Assembly: GCF_043575855.1 (NCBI RefSeq)
Contig: NZ_CP144375.1
Span: forward strand, 8,370,001 to 8,434,000
Reading direction: 5' to 3'
From: Kutzneria buriramensis
Lineage (GTDB): Bacteria; Actinomycetota; Actinomycetes; Mycobacteriales; Pseudonocardiaceae
DNA: 64,000 nucleotides
Under the pieces are notes generated by a model that was not told where the DNA came from, did not search any database, and saw only the letters and a list, made by a program, of their open reading frames with translations. Made by a program: the position numbers and the translations under genes. Below are positions 17,061 through 24,571 of the stretch, one piece after another. Within the stretch, counting starts at the first letter, position 1. Each line of letters starts with the position of its first letter.

Positions 17061-18114
17061 GCCGGGCCAGCAGGCGGACGCCGGCCGCCCGCTCGTCCGG
17101 GTCGTCCGACTCCGCCGCCTGGAGCGCGATGTCCAACGCCTCCGGCGTCGACGGGCCCTCCGCGAGGGCCGCCAACGCCGTCGCCCGGACGCTCGGGTTC
17201 GGGTCCTGCGCCGCCAGCACCAGCAGCCGATGCGTCACCGGTGTGGCTTCGCGCTGCGGTTCGGGCGCCAGCGCCAGCATCGCCGCCATCGCTTCCTCTC
17301 GCAGTTGCTCCACCACGTTTTCCGGCGCCGACTCCAGCTCCTTCGCCAACGCCAGCAGCGCCGGCATCGCGTCCGCCGCCCCCAGCCGCCGGACCGCCCG
17401 GCACGCCTCGATCCGGCGTTCCACCGACGGTGCCGCCAGCTCCGCGATCAGCCAGTCCACCGGCCGCTCGATCGGCTCCGGCCGCCGCTCCGTACGCCAC
17501 TTCCGTTCCACCCCTAGGCGTTCCAGCTTCGGGCCGATCTCCCCGAGCAGGCGGAGGATCTCCGCGTGCGTGTACTGGTCCCAGTCGGACGTCTCCTCGC
17601 GCACCGCCACCACGAAGGTCTGCAGCCGCGCCGCCACCGCCTCCAGGTCGCCCTCCTCGCGCTCCAGGTAGCCGACGATCGCGCGCTGCCAGTACCTCAC
17701 CGGCGGCGCCAGCAGCGTCAGCAGGTAGGGCTGGAAGACGTCGTCCAGGAACCGCTCCATCGGCTCGCACCCGTACTCGCCGAGCAGCGGCCGCATCTCC
17801 GTCAGGGCGAACAACGCGTCGCTGATCGCGTAGCTCTCCTCCTCGTGGACCCCTTCGTCCATGCGCAGCTTCAGCCACCCCGCGATCGCCGGGGCGGTCC
17901 ACATCCCCGCCCGCCCCTGCTTGCGCAGCCCGCCGATCGCCGTCCGCGCCGGCTTCCACCGCCGGGAATTCACCGACGCCAGCAGCGTTTCCGCCACCGC
18001 CGACGGGTACACCGCCCGCAGCTGCGCCGCCGCCTCCCGCAGCCCCGCCACGTCCGCGCCCGGGAACGCCGCCTCGACACAGGCCTCGCCCACGACCGCC
18101 TTGCGCATGAACAT
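17050..18114 (-). CDS. HEAT-repeat protein
   Basis: A 354-residue all-alpha protein. The last third (about 220-354) is built of HEAT-like repeats, for example VERRIEACRAVRRLGAADA and NPSVRATALAALAEG. The N-terminal two thirds is helical with an acidic EREEGDLE segment. ATG 18114 has AGGTTGG 7 bases upstream; TTG 18123 is a less likely start. HEAT repeats bind proteins or DNA, and the alkylpurine glycosylase AlkD is one such fold, but no catalytic residues can be assigned here. Confidence 0.7.
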   Translation of the reverse strand: MFMRKAVVGEACVEAAFPGADVAGLREAAAQLRAVYPSAVAETLLASVNSRRWKPARTAIGGLRKQGRAGMWTAPAIAGWLKLRMDEGVHEEESYAISDALFALTEMRPLLGEYGCEPMERFLDDVFQPYLLTLLAPPVRYWQRAIVGYLEREEGDLEAVAARLQTFVVAVREETSDWDQYTHAEILRLLGEIGPKLERLGVERKWRTERRPEPIERPVDWLIAELAAPSVERRIEACRAVRRLGAADAMPALLALAKELESAPENVVEQLREEAMAAMLALAPEPQREATPVTHRLLVLAAQDPNPSVRATALAALAEGPSTPEALDIALQAAESDDPDERAAGVRLLARLNL

Positions 18115-18200
18115 GCGCGCCAACCTAGACGATCACCCCAGCTTCGCCCGCACCCTTTCACACCGGCCGATGGTTCGGTTACGCGCTCACCTTGGGGCGA

Positions 18201-18752
18201 TCAGCGTCGACGGTAGAGATCCCGGAGCAGGGCGATCTCCGCGCCGTGGTGGATCAGTTCCCGGTGGATGTGCAGGACGAGCGCCGCCATCGGGTAGTCC
18301 GCGAACGGTCCCTCCGCCGGACCGCACGGCTGGCTCAGATCCGCCTTTCGCACCCCGTCGATCCAGGCCTGGTACACGGTGTCGAGCTGTGCGAGGGCCG
18401 TCTTCGCGTCGCCCGGGTACTCGTGGCTGTTGTAATCCATCGGCGGGCCGCCGAAATGCGACGCCACCCGCATGCCGAACACGCCGACCACGATGTGGCC
18501 GAGCCGCCAGGCGATCGTCGTGACCGGGGCCGGGTCGGGTTCGGGGTACTCCCAGTCGATGACGTACTCGCCGCCGCCCGCCGCCATCGACGTCTTGCCG
18601 GTGCCTCGCGGCCGTACGTTCCAGGCCCCGGCCACAGGTTCCCAGCGGTATTCGTCGTCGGTCAGGCCGTTGAGCCGTGGGCGCAGTTGGTTGTGCCAGT
18701 GCCACTCCGCCTGCTCCAGGAGCAGCTCTTTCCAGTCGAGATCGTTGGTCAC
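18201..18752 (-). CDS. DinB-superfamily protein, copy A
   Basis: A 183-residue four-helix-bundle protein of the DinB/YfiT type: WHWHNQLRPRLNGLTDDEY near the start, TTIAWRLGHIVVGVFGMR in the middle and LHIHRELIHHGAEIALLRD near the end. The three conserved His positions for metal binding are present. DinB-like proteins often act as thiol-dependent transferases; in actinomycetes the cofactor is mycothiol. It is nearly identical in layout and DNA sequence to the next gene, so the pair arose by tandem duplication. Confidence 0.82.
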   Translation of the reverse strand: MTNDLDWKELLLEQAEWHWHNQLRPRLNGLTDDEYRWEPVAGAWNVRPRGTGKTSMAAGGGEYVIDWEYPEPDPAPVTTIAWRLGHIVVGVFGMRVASHFGGPPMDYNSHEYPGDAKTALAQLDTVYQAWIDGVRKADLSQPCGPAEGPFADYPMAALVLHIHRELIHHGAEIALLRDLYRRR

Positions 18753-18782
18753 GCCGCCGACCCTAGGGTCAATTCCGGACGG

Positions 18783-19343
18783 TTACCGTCCTCGATCGGT
18801 GCTTCCCCGGTACAGGTCGCGGAGCAGGGCGATCTCCGCGCCGTGGTGGATCAGCTCCCGGTGGACGTGCAGCACCAGCGCCGCCATCGGGTAATCCTCG
18901 TCCATGCCCGTCCCCGGTCCGCACGGCCGGCTCAGATCCGACTTCCGTATCCCGTCGATCCACGCTTCGTACACGGTGTCGAGCTGCCGGAGGGCCGTCG
19001 CCGCGTCACCCGGGTACTCGTGGCTCGCGTGACTCATCGGCGGGCCACCGAAAAGCAACGCCACCCGCATGCCGTAGACCCCCACCACCAGGTGCGCGAT
19101 CCGCCAGGCGATCGTCGTGACCGGCGCCGGCTCCGGTGCCGGATACTCCCAGTCGAGGACGTGATCCCCGCTGCCCACCGCCGTCGCGCCGGTGCCTCGC
19201 GGCCGTACGTTCCACGCGCCGTCCACGGGTTCCCAGCGGTATTCGTCGTCGGTCAGGCCGTTGAGCCGTGGGCGTAGTTGGTTGTGCCAGTGCCACTCCG
19301 CCTGTTCCAGGAGCAGCTCTTTCCAGTCGAGATCGTTGGTCAC
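18783..19343 (-). CDS. DinB-superfamily protein, copy B
   Basis: A 186-residue paralogue of the preceding gene with the same start context, the same first 40 residues almost unchanged, and the same His positions (TTIAWRIAHLVVGVYGMR, LHVHRELIHHGAEIALLRD). It lies 30 bases upstream of copy A on the same strand, so the two form one unit. The copies differ mainly between residues 50-70 and 130-150. Substrate is unknown. Confidence 0.82.
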   Translation of the reverse strand: MTNDLDWKELLLEQAEWHWHNQLRPRLNGLTDDEYRWEPVDGAWNVRPRGTGATAVGSGDHVLDWEYPAPEPAPVTTIAWRIAHLVVGVYGMRVALLFGGPPMSHASHEYPGDAATALRQLDTVYEAWIDGIRKSDLSRPCGPGTGMDEDYPMAALVLHVHRELIHHGAEIALLRDLYRGSTDRGR

Positions 19344-19388
19344 GCCGCCTCCGTCGTGTTGAGGATGGTGCGTGGTGCTCTGTGTGGA

Positions 19389-20174
19389 TCACCACGAGAT
19401 TTGACGCACCCGCCCACTTCCCAGCAACCAATGGACGGTGCAACAGAACTCGCACGGTTCCAACTCGCCGGGTACCACGTTGCTCCACGCGATGCTCACG
19501 ATGTCGCGGAGGTTCTTGCCCTGCCGGTGTGCTTGTGTTTGGCCCCAGCGCAGCCAGTAGCAGTCCGGGTCGTTGTGGTATGTAGTTCCTCCCTTCGTTC
19601 GGTACCCGTTGGGGAGAACTCCCGCCATCGGCTGTTTGCAATTGGCGCAGTAGGCAACTTTCATGCCGTGCCTGCATTCCTTGTCCAGGTCGGGGACCGG
19701 TGTGCTGGCGGGTTTTGGCGCCTGTGCCCTGGTTGTCGCCTTGCTGGCGGCCTGGGCCAGCATCTCCTTGAGTGCGACTCGATTGATCCACTCGAGGTAC
19801 GCGGCATCGACTCCGTCAGTGGTCGACTGCCACGACAACACATGCAGGTCCGCGCAGTTGCCGAGTCGTCGCATGAGATCCGCGTTCCTTCGGCTCTCCT
19901 GATCCGGCCGCCCTGGGTCCTTAGTGAGGACGTCCCGCAGGTACGCGCTGGCGCTGTGCAGACGCACCTGGCTGGGCTTCTTCAAGCATTCGAGGGCGTG
20001 CACGAACGCCGTTAGCTCCATCCGGCTGAGGGTGGTGGTCGCGGCGCTGTGGTGCAGCGTCTTCTGGTGCCGCCCCGACCTCAGTAGCACGCCCCAGCCA
20101 CCCGGTCCTGGATCGCCATCGCAGGCACCGCCGGTGTAGACCTTCACGACTGGCTCATCCTCTTGGCCAACCAC
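19389..20174 (-). CDS. catalytically degenerate RNase H-like domain fused to a Cys-rich domain
   Basis: A 261-residue protein. Residues 8-130 align with RNase HI: VKVYTGGACDGDPGPGGWG and SRMELTAFVHALECL. Three of the four catalytic carboxylates are gone: YTDGAC reads YTGGAC (Asp to Gly), the TDSTY site reads SASAY (Asp to Ala), and the ADRLA site reads INRVA (Asp to Asn); only Glu 53 remains. After a linker (145-165), residues 166-250 hold CRHGMKVAYCANCKQP, a CYWLRWGQ segment and CEFCC, a likely zinc-binding module. It probably binds nucleic acid without cutting, or binds a partner. It could also be a decaying gene, but the frame is intact. Confidence 0.7.
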   Translation of the reverse strand: MVGQEDEPVVKVYTGGACDGDPGPGGWGVLLRSGRHQKTLHHSAATTTLSRMELTAFVHALECLKKPSQVRLHSASAYLRDVLTKDPGRPDQESRRNADLMRRLGNCADLHVLSWQSTTDGVDAAYLEWINRVALKEMLAQAASKATTRAQAPKPASTPVPDLDKECRHGMKVAYCANCKQPMAGVLPNGYRTKGGTTYHNDPDCYWLRWGQTQAHRQGKNLRDIVSIAWSNVVPGELEPCEFCCTVHWLLGSGRVRQISW

Positions 20175-20324
20175 TCCCCGAAGTTATCGCCGTAGGCAGT
20201 CTTCCGTACCTGCTTCGGTGAATCCGGTCATGTGGGAGAGCGGTCATCGGGTCCCGCGCTGCCGGGGAACGGCGTACCGCCACCGCGGAGCCCGATGCGC
20301 TACGTGGGGGCGACACCGTCTTTC

Positions 20325-20429
20325 GTGAAGGTGATCACCCAGCGCGAGTTCCGCAACAACTCCGCTGCCGAGACGTACCACGTCACTCGCAACGGCGACG
20401 ACGATGTGTGGGGACGCGGCCGTGGCTGA
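20325..20429 (+). pseudogene. internally deleted Phd/YefM-type antitoxin copy
   Basis: From GTG 20325 the frame reads VKVITQREFRNNSAA, then jumps to ETYHVTRNG and DDDVWGRGRG before a stop. Compared with the intact antitoxin at 22320 it has lost about 8 codons and about 45 codons in two blocks, both in frame. The DNA-binding N-terminus is kept; the toxin-binding middle is lost. Its upstream operator is also degraded. Confidence 0.7.
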
Positions 20430-20805
20430 GCGTCATGAGTCGGCAGTGCTGGACATATGCACCTACATCGACCTGGCTGTCCTTGATCCGGCGGCGCCGC
20501 CGAGGATTCCGGAGATCACGGCGATCACGACGGCCGAGCTGCATCAGGGCGTCACGACGGCCAAGGACGCTGTGACGCGGGCCTGGGTGCGGCCATCGTC
20601 GAATTCGATCCGCTGCCTTTCGACACCGAGGCGGCGACTCGGTACGGGACCTTGGTCGCGCTGACGCCGGAGCCGACGCGCGATCCCACACCGCGCCGGC
20701 TCGACCTGATGATCGCTGCCATAGCATCCGCCCGGGGGCCTGCCGCTCCACACGGGCAACGAAGCCGACTTCAAGGGCCTGAAAGACATGCTTGAGATAG
20801 TCGGG
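20422..20805 (+). pseudogene. frameshifted vapC-like toxin copy
   Basis: From GTG 20422 the frame matches the intact VapC at 22597 (VLDICTYIDLAVLDP, EITAITTAELHQGV), then breaks after DAVTRA. A different frame continues with VEFDPLPFDTEAATRYGTLV and RRLDLMIAAIASARG, and a third with the tail NEADFKGLKDMLEIV. At least two frameshifts make it inactive. Confidence 0.75.
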
Positions 20806-20831
20806 GGTCGGCTCGGTGGCGAATTGCCGGG

Positions 20832-21830
20832 CTACCGTCGTGGTCGGGTCAGCAACTGGTTCAGCTCTCCGGCGATCGTGTCGTCGGATGCTGTTTTCAC
20901 CAGGTAGTACTGGTCCTTCGGCGGGGTGTCGTGCCAGGTGTTCGACCCGTCGGTGGCGATGTCGTTGTTGCCGGGACCGGACAGCCGGTACAGGCCGGGC
21001 GCGCCGTAGATGGCGTAGTGCACGGCGGTGAGGTCCCAGCTACTGCGGTTGTTGCCCTCGCCGACGTAGATCCGGTATGCCGCCCGTACCGGGTTGTCCG
21101 CCGCGGTGCCGGCCAACCCCGCGCCCGTGTACACCGTATCGCCGATCTCGAAGCCGTCGAAGATCATCCTCGTCGGCCATGCGGCCACCACGCGTTGGGT
21201 GGCAGCCGGGTCCTGGGTGAAGTTGAACTCGGCGCCCGCCGGGTACTGCCCGCCCATCACGACCAGCCGCGCCACCTTGCGCGCCACCAGTTCACGGCCG
21301 GTCAACCGGCTGCGGCTGTCGGGCCCGGAGGCCAGCAGCGCGGCGAGATTGGTTTGCAGGCCGATGGCCGCGATTGTCACGCCGTGGTCGGGCTGGCCGG
21401 CGAGCACGCTGCGGTAGAGCGAAACCGCCTCTGGTGCGTACCGGCCATCGCGCAGGCTGTTGGGGAAGTGCTCGGCGAGGTATTGGGCGTAGTTGCGCTC
21501 GGCGACGGAATCGTCCACCGGTTCCCGCGCGCCCACCGGAACGTGGCTGTTGCCGTAGTAGGTGTTGATCGCGGAGGCGGCGGGCGCGCCCCACCGGCTC
21601 GGCGTGTTCACCACAACGGCGAGCAGGCGGACATCGCCTGCCTGATGGGCCGCGTTGGCGATGGCCAGCGCGCCGACGTCGTCCACGTCGGCGAAGATGT
21701 CCGTGTCGATGATCAGCCTCGGAGTGGTCTCCGCCTCGGCGCCCGCCGGACTCGCGAGCATCCCGGCCACCACCGCGGTCGCCAGTGCCGTACCGCCAAG
21801 CATCCTTCGCCGGGACAAGGGACTGATCAT
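20832..21830 (-). CDS. secreted nucleoside hydrolase (IunH family)
   Basis: A 332-residue enzyme from ATG 21830, with AAGAAGGA 5 bases upstream. Residues 1-32 form a Tat-type signal (SRRRMLGG, then a hydrophobic core). The mature part opens with RLIIDTDIFADVDDVGALA, the calcium-binding D-x-D-x-x-x-D-D motif of nucleoside hydrolases. VMGGQYPAGAEFNFTQDP and the Asn/His near YLSGPGNNDIATDG follow the family. It would split N-ribosyl bonds of nucleosides outside the cell. It is an insertion-like unit between the two vapBC copies. Confidence 0.85.
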   Translation of the reverse strand: MISPLSRRRMLGGTALATAVVAGMLASPAGAEAETTPRLIIDTDIFADVDDVGALAIANAAHQAGDVRLLAVVVNTPSRWGAPAASAINTYYGNSHVPVGAREPVDDSVAERNYAQYLAEHFPNSLRDGRYAPEAVSLYRSVLAGQPDHGVTIAAIGLQTNLAALLASGPDSRSRLTGRELVARKVARLVVMGGQYPAGAEFNFTQDPAATQRVVAAWPTRMIFDGFEIGDTVYTGAGLAGTAADNPVRAAYRIYVGEGNNRSSWDLTAVHYAIYGAPGLYRLSGPGNNDIATDGSNTWHDTPPKDQYYLVKTASDDTIAGELNQLLTRPRR

Positions 21831-22036
21831 GACGTCCTTCTTCGTCGCGACCGCGTCGGTGGTCAATTTACAGCACCCGACAGTTTCTCGTGATCGAGTG
21901 ACCTGCGCGGCCGGCCGGCAGCAACCAAGTGTCGCGGGTGGGGCCTGGGCTGTGGCTGGCGGCACCGCGTTTCGTCGGTTAGAGCCTCTGACCTGTTTGA
22001 ATACTTCGCAGCTCCGTTGCTGGGGCACAACGAGAC
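21831..22036. other. upstream region of the nucleoside hydrolase
   Basis: No gene is seen. The region is AT-richer near 21865-21900 (TCAATTTACAGCACC) and should hold the promoter of the minus-strand hydrolase gene, but no confident -35/-10 pair can be named. Confidence 0.3.
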
Positions 22037-22064
22037 GGGGCTGCCCGCACGCTTGGGCAGCCCC
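22037..22064 (-). terminator. terminator behind the metallo-hydrolase fragment
   Basis: GGGGCTGCCC and GGGCAGCCCC form a perfect 10-bp stem with an 8-base loop, 14 bases after the stop of the minus-strand fragment. Confidence 0.75.
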
Positions 22065-22078
22065 GCCGAAGTACCAGC

Positions 22079-22265
22079 TCACCAGCCGCGGGCGCGCCAT
22101 TTGTCGAGGTGGGGCTTCTGCTCGCCCAGCGTCGAGTCGTCGCCGTGGCCCGGGTAGAACCAGGTGTCGTCCGGCAGGGCATCGAACAGCCGCTCGGAGA
22201 CGTCGTTGAGCAGCGACGTGAAGTTCTCCGGGGACGTCGTTTTCCCCACGCCACCCGGAAAGAGC
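22079..22265 (-). pseudogene. C-terminal fragment of a metallo-beta-lactamase-fold gene
   Basis: The minus strand encodes LFPGGVGKTTSPENFTSLLN through WFYPGHGDDSTLGEQ and KPHLDKWRARGW, nearly identical at DNA level to the last 60 codons of the intact gene at 24572-25249. Identity stops abruptly near 22265, just before the vapBC operator. The fragment lacks the HxHxDH metal site and cannot be active. Confidence 0.85.
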
Positions 22266-22288
22266 GTATCACCACAGCGGTGAACTTC

Positions 22289-22315
22289 GTAGCCCGTTGA
22301 GCTACATGGGGCTAC
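22289..22315 (+). promoter_or_regulatory. inverted-repeat operator of the vapBC-like pair
   Basis: GTAGCCC and GGGCTAC are separated by 13 bases that include AGCTACAT, directly upstream of the antitoxin start. Antitoxins of this type repress their own promoter. A TACACT at 22313-22318 may be the -10 box. Confidence 0.55.
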
Positions 22316-22319
22316 ACTG

Positions 22320-22604
22320 GTGTTCGTGAAGGTGATCACCCAACGCGAGTTTCGCAACAACTCCGCGGCTGTCATGGATGCGGTGGAGGCGGGCGAGACG
22401 TTCCATGTCACCCGCAACGGCGTTGAGATCGCAGAGCTGCGCCCGGTCGCCCGCCGGCGACGGCTGACGGCTGAGGAACTGGTGGACCGGCACCGGACGC
22501 TGCCGAGGGTCGACTACGGCCGCATGCGGCAGGAGGCCGACGAGGTCTTCGGCTCTGAGGACCGTCTCGGTGACGACGATGTGTGGGAGCGCGGCCGTGG
22601 CTGA
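22320..22604 (+). CDS. Phd/YefM-family antitoxin
   Basis: A 94-residue protein from GTG 22320. VKVITQREFRNNSAAVMDAV and ETFHVTRNGVEIAELRPVA are the DNA-binding N-terminal half typical of Phd/YefM antitoxins. The C-terminal half (EELVDRHRTLPRVDYGRMRQ to DDVWERGRG) would wrap and block the toxin. It overlaps the toxin start by 8 nt. A degraded copy lies 2 kb upstream. Confidence 0.85.
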   Translation: MFVKVITQREFRNNSAAVMDAVEAGETFHVTRNGVEIAELRPVARRRRLTAEELVDRHRTLPRVDYGRMRQEADEVFGSEDRLGDDDVWERGRG

Positions 22605-23001
22605 TCGTCATGAGTCCGGTGTGCTGGACACGTGCGCCTACATTGACCTGGCTGTGCTCGATCCAGCGGTGCTGCCTGCCGTTCCGGAGATCACGGCGAT
22701 CACGATGGCCGAGCTGCACCAGGGTGTCGTGATGGCCAAGTCCGCCGTGGCGCGGGCGGCGCGGACTGAGATCCTGGGTGCGGCCATCGTCGAGTTCGAT
22801 CCGCTGCCCTTCGACGGCGAGGCCGCGACGCGGTACGGCACCTTGGTCGCGCTGACCCTGGAGGCGAAGCGTGACCCCAAGCCGCGCCGGCTCGACTTGA
22901 TGATCGCCGCCATCGCGTCCGCCCGGGGTCTACCCCTTTACACGCGCAACGAAGCTGACTTCAAGGGCCTGCACGACATGCTCGAGGTCATCGCGGTGTG
23001 A
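22597..23001 (+). CDS. VapC-type PIN-domain toxin
   Basis: A 134-residue PIN-domain ribonuclease from GTG 22597, with GGGAG 7 bases upstream. Metal-binding acidic residues are visible: Asp in GVLDTCAYIDL, Glu in ITMAELHQG, Asp in RRLDLMIAAIA, and Asp in NEADFKGL. VapC toxins cut tRNA or rRNA in the absence of antitoxin. The pair is bicistronic and probably auto-repressed through the inverted repeat upstream. It faces the end of the RAMA-CBS-HEPN gene, 10 bases away. Confidence 0.87.
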   Translation: MADRHESGVLDTCAYIDLAVLDPAVLPAVPEITAITMAELHQGVVMAKSAVARAARTEILGAAIVEFDPLPFDGEAATRYGTLVALTLEAKRDPKPRRLDLMIAAIASARGLPLYTRNEADFKGLHDMLEVIAV

Positions 23002-23011
23002 GCAACCGTAG

Positions 23012-24370
23012 TCAGCATCCGGGAAAGTTCGTGCGGATCATGCGGAGGAAGTTGCTGACCATGTCGACCGAGCTTTTGGGGATGTCCTCGGAGTTGAAAT
23101 GCATGACGTCGTTCCGGATGTTTCGAATTTCCGCCAATCGCTCGCACACGATCCTTCGATCCAGCCTCACCCCCAGTTGCGCCCATGCGTCCGGGTTCTG
23201 GAGTGTGCGCTCGTAATCACCCATCGTCAGTTGGTTGAACGATGTGATGCGGCGTTTGCCGGTTGAGTCGCAGAGGGTGATGACGTCCGCCAAGTCTATG
23301 TGTCTCGTGATGATATGGCGCAGCAACTGATCGAGTTCTCCGATGAGGAAGAACGGCGTTGCCATGTCGCCGTATTCCTGTGCCAGGTCTGCGGCTGTCA
23401 CGATCCCGGAAACCTCGTTGCGCTCGTTGCGGACGAAAACGAATCCGATGCTCTCCAGTTGGCTGAGCACACCGACCAGATCCTGATCGTACGAGATCCA
23501 CGGTGCGTAGACCAGGCAGTCGCGGAGTTTGGCGTCGGGGTTGCTGTGTCGCGCGATGGCGATCGACTTCCACGTGATCGCGCCATCCAGCGTCCGTTTG
23601 TTGGACTGCATCACGGCGAGCTGGGAGAAGTCGTCGGCCTGCATACGAGTGACGGCCTGTTCAAGAGTGCTGTCCGGTAGCACGTAGGCAACGCCGCCCA
23701 GAGCCGACGTGAGGTTTCCTACCTTGCGGCCGATCCGGGGCGCGTCATCCTTGGGAGTCGGCGTTTCTACGGTGTGAATTTCGTTCACCTCGAACGCCTT
23801 ACGTGCTCCTGTTAATGTGTGGGAGCTGGATGAAAGTCGGACCTGGGTGTCCAATGTGACGTCTCGGAAATGTGGGAAGGTTGTCAAATCGTGACTGGCT
23901 AGATCCCGCTCTATTCGGCGGATGATCCGACTTCCCCGCGTCCGGGCGTTCCAGTGCTGCAACAACTCGCGTACCGTGAGAACCACGGCCTCGCCGGTTC
24001 GTAGCGATTTTTTGGTGTCGATCAGGAACTGGGTCGCCTCGGCTGCGTCGACGATCTCGTTGGAACCGTCCTGAAGTTCGGAGCGTAGCGCAGCGAGAAC
24101 TCGGCCGTCGCTGATCCGCCAGCACGTCCAACCGTTCACCTGAGTGTCGGTCACAGCTTTCGCCGCATCGGACGGTGTGCTGTACTCGGTGCCGTCAGCG
24201 AAAACGATGTGCGCCGTGGCGGACACTGATGCGAGGTGCTCCTCGCCGGACCGCGGTCGACTGAACCGCAGTTGTTCCCCTGTGTTGATCAGGCTGGCGT
24301 CCATGAGATCACGCAAGGTGATACGCCGGTTGCCGTGGTTCTGCTGATTCTCTGGCTGGGGTTCCACCAC
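23012..24370 (-). CDS. RAMA-CBS-HEPN three-domain protein
   Basis: A 452-residue protein. Residues 17-95 (LRDLMDASLINTGEQLRF, ADGTEYSTPSDAAKAV, GWTCWRI) fit the RAMA domain, found on adenine methylases and thought to read modified DNA. Residues about 225-345 form a pair of CBS domains (STLEQAVTRMQADDFSQLAV, IGFVFVRNERNEVSGIVTAA), which bind adenosine nucleotides. Residues 350-452 are helical and hold EIRNIRNDVMHF; RNDVMH is the R-x4-H signature of HEPN ribonucleases or Swt1-like HEPN domains. Codon use is less GC-biased than neighbours. A sensor-effector defence role is inferred; none is shown. Confidence 0.75.
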   Translation of the reverse strand: MVEPQPENQQNHGNRRITLRDLMDASLINTGEQLRFSRPRSGEEHLASVSATAHIVFADGTEYSTPSDAAKAVTDTQVNGWTCWRISDGRVLAALRSELQDGSNEIVDAAEATQFLIDTKKSLRTGEAVVLTVRELLQHWNARTRGSRIIRRIERDLASHDLTTFPHFRDVTLDTQVRLSSSSHTLTGARKAFEVNEIHTVETPTPKDDAPRIGRKVGNLTSALGGVAYVLPDSTLEQAVTRMQADDFSQLAVMQSNKRTLDGAITWKSIAIARHSNPDAKLRDCLVYAPWISYDQDLVGVLSQLESIGFVFVRNERNEVSGIVTAADLAQEYGDMATPFFLIGELDQLLRHIITRHIDLADVITLCDSTGKRRITSFNQLTMGDYERTLQNPDAWAQLGVRLDRRIVCERLAEIRNIRNDVMHFNSEDIPKSSVDMVSNFLRMIRTNFPGC

Positions 24371-24502
24371 TGGGCTGACCCTAGGGCCCGCCGGCCAGCG
24401 ATGGGTGAGGTCGGGGGCGATTCACCCGAGTGGTCGACTTGGAGTTGCCCTCGTCGGCGGCCGACTGTCTTGCACGGCAAATCGGAGGGCTCTTTCCGTT
24501 CT

Positions 24503-24557
24503 GCCGCACAGTCCTCGCGGGTTCAGCTCTGCCTGATCCCGGCGAGGACTGTGCGGC
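24503..24557. terminator. large hairpin terminator after the metallo-hydrolase gene
   Basis: GCCGCACAGTCCTCGC and its perfect 16-bp complement flank a 23-base loop, 14 bases beyond the stop codon at 24572 on the minus strand. Confidence 0.75.
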
Positions 24558-24571
24558 TCAGTCGACGGCAC

